Of a stretch of DNA of 64,000 nucleotides, positions 59,881-64,000 are shown piece by piece. Where the stretch lies: positions 62,001 to 126,000 of the forward strand of contig JAXMBK010000015.1 of NCBI GenBank assembly GCA_046349935.1. Reading direction: 5' to 3'. Source of the DNA: CAIXSC01 sp046349935 (GTDB lineage Bacteria; Planctomycetota; Planctomycetia; Pirellulales; Pirellulaceae). The translations under genes and the position numbers were made by a program. The notes beneath the pieces are model-generated. The model was not told the origin of the DNA. It did no database searches and was given only the letters and a program-made list of their open reading frames with translations. Every line of letters starts with the position of its first letter. Within the stretch, counting starts at the first letter, position 1.

Positions 59881-61661
59881 ACAGCATCCTTGTCTGCAGC
59901 TTCCTTCTGCTGGCGACGCCGCCGTCGACGGTCGCCGAACTATTCGCCGACATCGACCCGCGCCGCGAACCGCTCGACATCCAGACCGTGCGTGAATGGC
60001 GCGAGGGCGACGTCGTGCTCCGGTACGTCACGTACCATGTCGGTCACTTTAAGGGACGGCCGGCGCGAGTGGCCGGGTTCTACGCGTTTCCCGCCAGCGG
60101 CCGGAAGCTGCCCGCCCTGCTCCACCTGCATGGCGGCGGACAGCGGGCCTTCCTGCACGAAGTCCGCTTCTATGCACAACGCGGGTACGCCTGCTTGTCG
60201 ATCAACTGGGGCGGACGCGAGATGGAAGACGCGCGGCCCGACGATCCCAACACCGACTGGGGCGCCGTCGACCCGACGCAGCAAAACGTCCCCGGCTACT
60301 TCAATCTCCGACCTGGCGAAAAATACCTCGACCCGTTCGATTCCCCGCGCAACAACAACTGGTACCTGCTGACGCTCGCCGCCCGCCGCGGACTTACGTT
60401 CCTGGAACTACAACCCGAAGTCGATCCCGAGCGACTGGGCGTATACGGTCATTCCATGGGCGGCAATCTCACGATTTACGTCGCCGGCAGCGATTCGCGC
60501 GTGAAGGCGGCGGCGCCGTCCGTCGGCGGCTCGGGCTTCCGTACGCGTCCGCGTTCGCTGCTGCCCGAACAAAAGCCGCAACTGCCCAACGGCGACGTAC
60601 GGCTGTTCGACGCCACGCTCGGCTTCGAATCGTACTCCCCGCGCATCGCCGCGCCGTTGTTGTGGCTTGGTTCGACCAACGACTTCCATGGCGTTATGGA
60701 CGATACGTACCTCACCGGCGCCCTCGTCCCGCACGACCGCCAACGATACGCCTTCACGCCTCACATGAATCACCGCTTCACGCCTGAATTCGCGGCGGCT
60801 CGGCCTCTCTGGTTCGACCAGCACCTACAAGCAAAGTTTGTCTTTCCCGCAACGCCCAAAACTCAATTGCTGCTTGACGCCGACGATCACATCCCGCGAC
60901 TCGAAGTCGAACCCGACGCCGCACTCGAGATCGTCGACGTACAAATCTTCTATTCGATCGACCCAGACCCTCGCGCTCGCTTCTGGCGGTCCGCGGAAGA
61001 GGTCGAACAGCGCGACCGCCGTTGGACCGCACGCCTGCCGATCCTTTCCGTCGACCAGCCGTTGTTCGCGTTTGCCAACGTTCATTACCGCATCGCACAA
61101 ACGGCGTCGGAACCGCATGCCCCGCCCACCCAGCAACTAGCTATCAGCTCACTGTTGCACACGGTCGCCCCGAAAGAACTCGCCGCCCAACAAGTCGTCG
61201 CCGACGATCGTCGCACCCCGCTGATTGACGACTTCGCACACGGTTGGCGCGATTGGTACAAGCTGTCGGCCGACAATCCGCATCACTGGGAGTATTCCAC
61301 GCGCAAGATCGCCGACTCCAAGTGGAGAGGGGCGGCCGACGAGCGACTGGCGTTCGACGTTCAAGCGGCCCGCGCCAACGCGCTCGTCATCGTGCTCACG
61401 GAAAACTTCTTCCGCTCGTATAGAGGCCCGCAGCACGAGTACGTCGCCGTCGTCCCACTGACGGGCGGCGACAAACCACAGCACGTTTCTCTCGCGCCGC
61501 GCGATTTCCAGACGCTCGATGGGCGCCCGCTCGCATCCTGGGAACAGCTCGACCTGCTGTCGTTCCGCGCCTACTTCGAACGCAACGATCGGTTGCTGGG
61601 AAGCAAGGCGTGGGCCGGCGCACAGCCTGTGTTTCAGTCGCTGCGTTGGGAACAGCCTTAG
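59877..61661 (+). CDS. Secreted alpha/beta hydrolase (acetylxylan-esterase-like) with extra C-terminal domain
   Basis: This 594-residue protein has the signal MNSILVCSFLLLATPPSTVA. The alpha/beta hydrolase core (about 40-320) shows HLHGGGQR (oxyanion loop, residues 84-91) and the nucleophile elbow VYGHSMGGNLTIYV with Ser193. It also has SIDPEVDPERLGV-type context, a candidate Asp in GSTNDFHGVM and a candidate His in HMNHRFTPEF. The remaining 260 residues are a beta-rich, unassigned domain that ends in a discoidin-like sandwich (ADERLAFDVQAARANALVIV). Carbohydrate-ester cleavage is likely; the substrate is unknown. Translationally coupled to the DUF1501-like gene. Confidence 0.85.
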   Translation: MNSILVCSFLLLATPPSTVAELFADIDPRREPLDIQTVREWREGDVVLRYVTYHVGHFKGRPARVAGFYAFPASGRKLPALLHLHGGGQRAFLHEVRFYAQRGYACLSINWGGREMEDARPDDPNTDWGAVDPTQQNVPGYFNLRPGEKYLDPFDSPRNNNWYLLTLAARRGLTFLELQPEVDPERLGVYGHSMGGNLTIYVAGSDSRVKAAAPSVGGSGFRTRPRSLLPEQKPQLPNGDVRLFDATLGFESYSPRIAAPLLWLGSTNDFHGVMDDTYLTGALVPHDRQRYAFTPHMNHRFTPEFAAARPLWFDQHLQAKFVFPATPKTQLLLDADDHIPRLEVEPDAALEIVDVQIFYSIDPDPRARFWRSAEEVEQRDRRWTARLPILSVDQPLFAFANVHYRIAQTASEPHAPPTQQLAISSLLHTVAPKELAAQQVVADDRRTPLIDDFAHGWRDWYKLSADNPHHWEYSTRKIADSKWRGAADERLAFDVQAARANALVIVLTENFFRSYRGPQHEYVAVVPLTGGDKPQHVSLAPRDFQTLDGRPLASWEQLDLLSFRAYFERNDRLLGSKAWAGAQPVFQSLRWEQP

Positions 61662-61707
61662 CGCGTCGAAGGACGGAGCCGCTCGCCGCCCCAAACGACC
61701 AGCGATC

Positions 61708-63075
61708 TCACTCGTGCTTGCTCGATTTGGCCGCATCAAGCAGCTTTTGGCGCTGTTCTTCGACCGGGAACGACACGTAAGTCGTGAACGCTGACGACTG
61801 CGCTGACATGGCGCGCAGCTGCGAGGTATCGCCGAGCGGCATTTTGCGCAAACGCCGCTCTTCCCCATCCGCCGACTTCGCCCGTCTCTGGATCTCGGAT
61901 TGCTCGCGATCCAACGAATCGATCTGCCGCTGGAATTGTTGCTGCACTTGCCCCGCTTGCTGTTGCAGCTCGACGCGCTGCGCCGCGACGCCGGCGCCTT
62001 GGCGATTGAGCGCTGCGAGGTTCGCCTGATAGCGAGTCGCGAGGGCGTCGAGTCGCGCGAGGTCGCGTCGATACTGGTCGCGCAGGATCGGATCGCGTTC
62101 GCGCAGCAGCAGCGCCTCCAGTCGATCCATATCGGACGCGACCAAGCTGAGCTCTCGGCGATTGACGACGGCTTGGGAATCCAGTCGTGCGAGTTGGTCG
62201 ATGAGCGGCCGTTCTTTGCGCTGCAGGTCGGCGACTTGATCGTTCATTTCCGATCGCAGACGCGTTCGCTCGGAATTCAACTCCGCCTTGCGCCGCTCAT
62301 CCGCCTCGCGCTGCTTGTCGAGATCGACCAGTCGCTCTTCCCGCTGTTGCTCTTGGTCGCGTTTCGCTTTGTCGCGAGTCGACTGTTCGTCGTCCTTCTG
62401 CCCCAACCAACGGTCGACGACCGCATCTCGCCCCTCGATGAACACCTCTTTGCGCGCGTCGCTTAGCGACGCAACCAACTTCAGTCGATGCTCGTGGACC
62501 GTCGCTTCGGGGATCGTGCCGCCGCCAGGTCCTTCCAGATAGCCGTGCACGCGTCCCGCAAACCGCAGCAGGTCGAGCGTCGCGGCGGCCTCCTCTTCCC
62601 CTTCGCCCGGGGGCTTGGGCAGCTGCGCGACCAGACGATCGAGCGTGACGAGTCCCTGTTCCGATTTGCGGAGCAAGACCAAGAGCCAAACGCGTGCTCG
62701 TGCATAATCGAGATTCTTGGCGTCGGCGGCGGCAAGTTCTTCGATCAGCGGAGCGGCCTCGGTGTAGCGACGCTGCTTAATCTTCGCCAACGCCTGCGCA
62801 TACACGACGCTCGGATCGCGCGTCGTCGATTCGGCCAACTCTTCAAACAGTGCATCGCCCGCCGAGCGGGATTCGACTTTCGCGTCCCAACCAAGCTGCA
62901 ACAGCTTTTCCAGTTGCTGCGGAGCAGGGGGCGCTGCGGCGGCCGACTCGCTTACGCTCAGCCAACTGATGGCGCCGCACAACGACAGTGCGAGCGTCCT
63001 TGCCAGCCAGCGCGACCGACGGCGGCGGCGACGATCCGACGTCGCGCGCACAGTACTCGAAGTATCCGCGAACAT
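61708..63075 (-). CDS. Exported coiled-coil protein
   Basis: This 455-residue protein starts at ATG 63075 behind AGAGGAAA. Sequence upstream in this frame overlaps the divergent gene and is rejected. An Arg-rich N-terminus (TSDRRRRRRSRWLA) precedes a signal-like helix (TLALSLCGAISWLSVSESAA). A TPR-like helical region follows (SVVYAQALAKIKQRRYTEAA, ELAAADAKNLDYARARVWLL). Residues about 230-415 are a long coiled coil rich in Arg/Glu/Gln (ADERRKAELNSERTRLRSEM, RQIDSLDREQSEIQRRAKS). No enzyme motif is visible. Envelope structural or assembly role is an inference. It converges with the hydrolase, 46 bp apart. Confidence 0.8.
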   Translation of the reverse strand: MFADTSSTVRATSDRRRRRRSRWLARTLALSLCGAISWLSVSESAAAAPPAPQQLEKLLQLGWDAKVESRSAGDALFEELAESTTRDPSVVYAQALAKIKQRRYTEAAPLIEELAAADAKNLDYARARVWLLVLLRKSEQGLVTLDRLVAQLPKPPGEGEEEAAATLDLLRFAGRVHGYLEGPGGGTIPEATVHEHRLKLVASLSDARKEVFIEGRDAVVDRWLGQKDDEQSTRDKAKRDQEQQREERLVDLDKQREADERRKAELNSERTRLRSEMNDQVADLQRKERPLIDQLARLDSQAVVNRRELSLVASDMDRLEALLLRERDPILRDQYRRDLARLDALATRYQANLAALNRQGAGVAAQRVELQQQAGQVQQQFQRQIDSLDREQSEIQRRAKSADGEERRLRKMPLGDTSQLRAMSAQSSAFTTYVSFPVEEQRQKLLDAAKSSKHE

Positions 63076-63178
63076 GGAATTTCCTCTCGGGCAGATCGTG
63101 CCCCTTCGACAGCGACGAATGCTCCCGATATCGTATCCCTCCAGGCGTGCCGGTGACAAGCAAAAGCGAGAAACGTTG

Positions 63179-63871
63179 ATGAACTCTCCGCGCGTGACAG
63201 GTCCCCGTTTTTTCGGCCGTAAACGGGGGAGGAATCTGAGTCGCTGGACGCTTGCCGTCGTCCTGAAAGCGTCTCTCTGCTGGACGAGCGTCCTCCTCGC
63301 GCAAGCACCGCCCCAGCCCAAGGAATCGCACGTCAACGTCGACCGCACGATCGCCGGTCTGACGGTCGAGGATTGCACGCGCTTGATCAAGAGCGACCAA
63401 GCCGAATTGCGGCGTCGAGGCGCGGCGACGCTGGCGCAGTACGGTTCAGCCGCCGTCGGCCCGCTCAGCGACGCCCTCCAGTCGCCCGACGCGGCCGTCC
63501 GCACTTGGGCGGCGCGAGGCCTGCGACTCGACGAACAGGACGCGGCGTGGACTGCTGAATTACGCGATGCAGCGGCCGCCAGCCTGCGTCGCGCCCTGCG
63601 TGATCCGTCGCCCAGCGTCCAAATCGCCGCCGCCGGCGCCCTTGTCGCCCACCAGACCGACGTCGAGGCGGCGCTGCAAGCGCTCGGCCAAGCGCTCGAT
63701 TCTCCGATCGCAGGCTTGAGAGTCGAGTCGATGACGGAGCTGGACCGGGCCGGCCAGTCGGCTCGTCCACTGCTCGCCCGCATCGCCGCCGCAGAGGACG
63801 TGCCGCAACACGGCGACTATGTGAAGCGGCTGAGCCAACGAATCGTCGGCCGTCTGCAATCCTCCAAGTAA
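63179..63871 (+). CDS. Exported HEAT-repeat protein
   Basis: This 230-residue protein starts at ATG 63179. The signal region is SRWTLAVVLKASLCWTSVLL. At least four HEAT-like helical hairpins follow (LRRRGAATLAQYGSAAVGPL, AVRTWAARGLRLDEQDAAW, PSVQIAAAGALVAHQTDVEA, AGLRVESMTELDRAGQSA). HEAT repeats usually mediate protein binding. It is divergent from the coiled-coil gene with about 100 bp between, and another gene begins 45 bp after its stop. Confidence 0.8.
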   Translation: MNSPRVTGPRFFGRKRGRNLSRWTLAVVLKASLCWTSVLLAQAPPQPKESHVNVDRTIAGLTVEDCTRLIKSDQAELRRRGAATLAQYGSAAVGPLSDALQSPDAAVRTWAARGLRLDEQDAAWTAELRDAAAASLRRALRDPSPSVQIAAAGALVAHQTDVEAALQALGQALDSPIAGLRVESMTELDRAGQSARPLLARIAAAEDVPQHGDYVKRLSQRIVGRLQSSK

Positions 63872-63916
63872 CAGACTTCTTCCCTCGCCCCACTCCCGCC
63901 TCGGAGCTTCCTCGCT

Positions 63917-64000
63917 ATGGCCGTCACCCAAGTCACCGTCGAACCGATCGGCGGAAAAGTTCAGCAGGAGATCGCGATCGTCAGTTCGCTCGGCGAACAT
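63917..64000 (+). CDS. 5' end of a gene cut by the window edge
   Basis: ATG 63917 opens a frame that stays open for 28 codons to the window end. It reads MAVTQVTVEPIGGKVQQE and continues without a stop. The codon use matches neighbours, but the ribosome binding site (CGGAGC) is moderate and the fragment is too short to assign. Confidence 0.45.
   Translation, partial: MAVTQVTVEPIGGKVQQEIAIVSSLGEH

Noticed and set aside
63076..63783. N-terminal extension of the coiled-coil protein to 63783
   Set aside because: It overlaps the divergent HEAT-repeat gene in antisense. ATG 63075 has a good ribosome binding site and is followed by a signal peptide.

Overview
The window is a GC-rich chromosomal segment from a planctomycete, most likely of the order Pirellulales. 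The main evidence is the density of planctomycete-specific families. Six two-heme cytochrome-like proteins carry DUF1549/DUF1553 or DUF1587/1592/1588/1585 domains. Seven DUF1501 proteins and one DUF1552 protein accompany them. A lipid A acyltransferase (LpxA), a DUF6677 membrane protein, a secreted sulfatase and a dispersed GACAGGCTTCCAGCCTGTC-type palindromic repeat fit the same lineage. The species cannot be named from this sequence.

Layout. 1-773 is a cut-off secreted beta-propeller gene. 1005-6446 (+) is a likely operon: thioredoxin-fold protein, DUF1549/DUF1553 cytochrome, DUF1501 protein, WD40 protein. 16817-6465 (-) is a run of six close-packed genes: cytochrome with a discoidin-like domain, DUF1501, lipoprotein, cytochrome with a LamG-like domain, DUF1501, GH43-like hydrolase. 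17113-18630 (-) is an M81/MlrC peptidase. It is divergent from a FadR-type GntR regulator (18890), and the shared promoter region holds three palindromes. The regulator overlaps by one base the first gene of a cytochrome operon that runs to 29650 (DUF1592 protein, DUF1552, DUF1549/1553, DUF1501).

29.7-47 kb is a mixed region, rich in the dispersed repeat. It holds a GMC oxidoreductase, an unpaired DUF1501, a membrane-tethered TAXI-type binding protein, an NHL propeller, small membrane proteins, a beta-helix protein, a DMT exporter, tRNA-Leu(GAG), a GAF/SpoIIE-like phosphatase, a periplasmic protein plus lipoprotein pair, and lpxA. 47-52.7 kb is more housekeeping-like: DUF6677, an ExeA-like ATPase, rsmE, a DUF3754 protein, a HAD phosphatase and a cytidylyltransferase-like gene. 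52.9-61.7 kb (+) returns to secreted functions: DUF1501, sulfatase, a hybrid two-heme protein, a divergent DUF1501-like protein and an esterase-like hydrolase. The window ends with a coiled-coil envelope protein divergent from a HEAT-repeat protein and the first codons of another gene.

How the genes work together. Most products are exported. The DUF1501/DUF1552 proteins all start with twin-arginine-like signals, whereas the adjacent cytochromes mostly have Sec-type signals. The recurring unit is therefore a Sec-exported two-heme protein plus a Tat-exported partner, often next to glycan-active or glycan-binding modules (GH43, LamG, discoidin, sulfatase, beta-helix). A role in periplasmic or outer-surface processing of polysaccharides is an inference. 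The biochemistry of these families is not established. The strongest leads are the palindromes at the FadR/MlrC/cytochrome locus, a circularly permuted module shared by two cytochromes of that operon, and a mobile-looking repeat family whose copies supply the stop codons of four genes.
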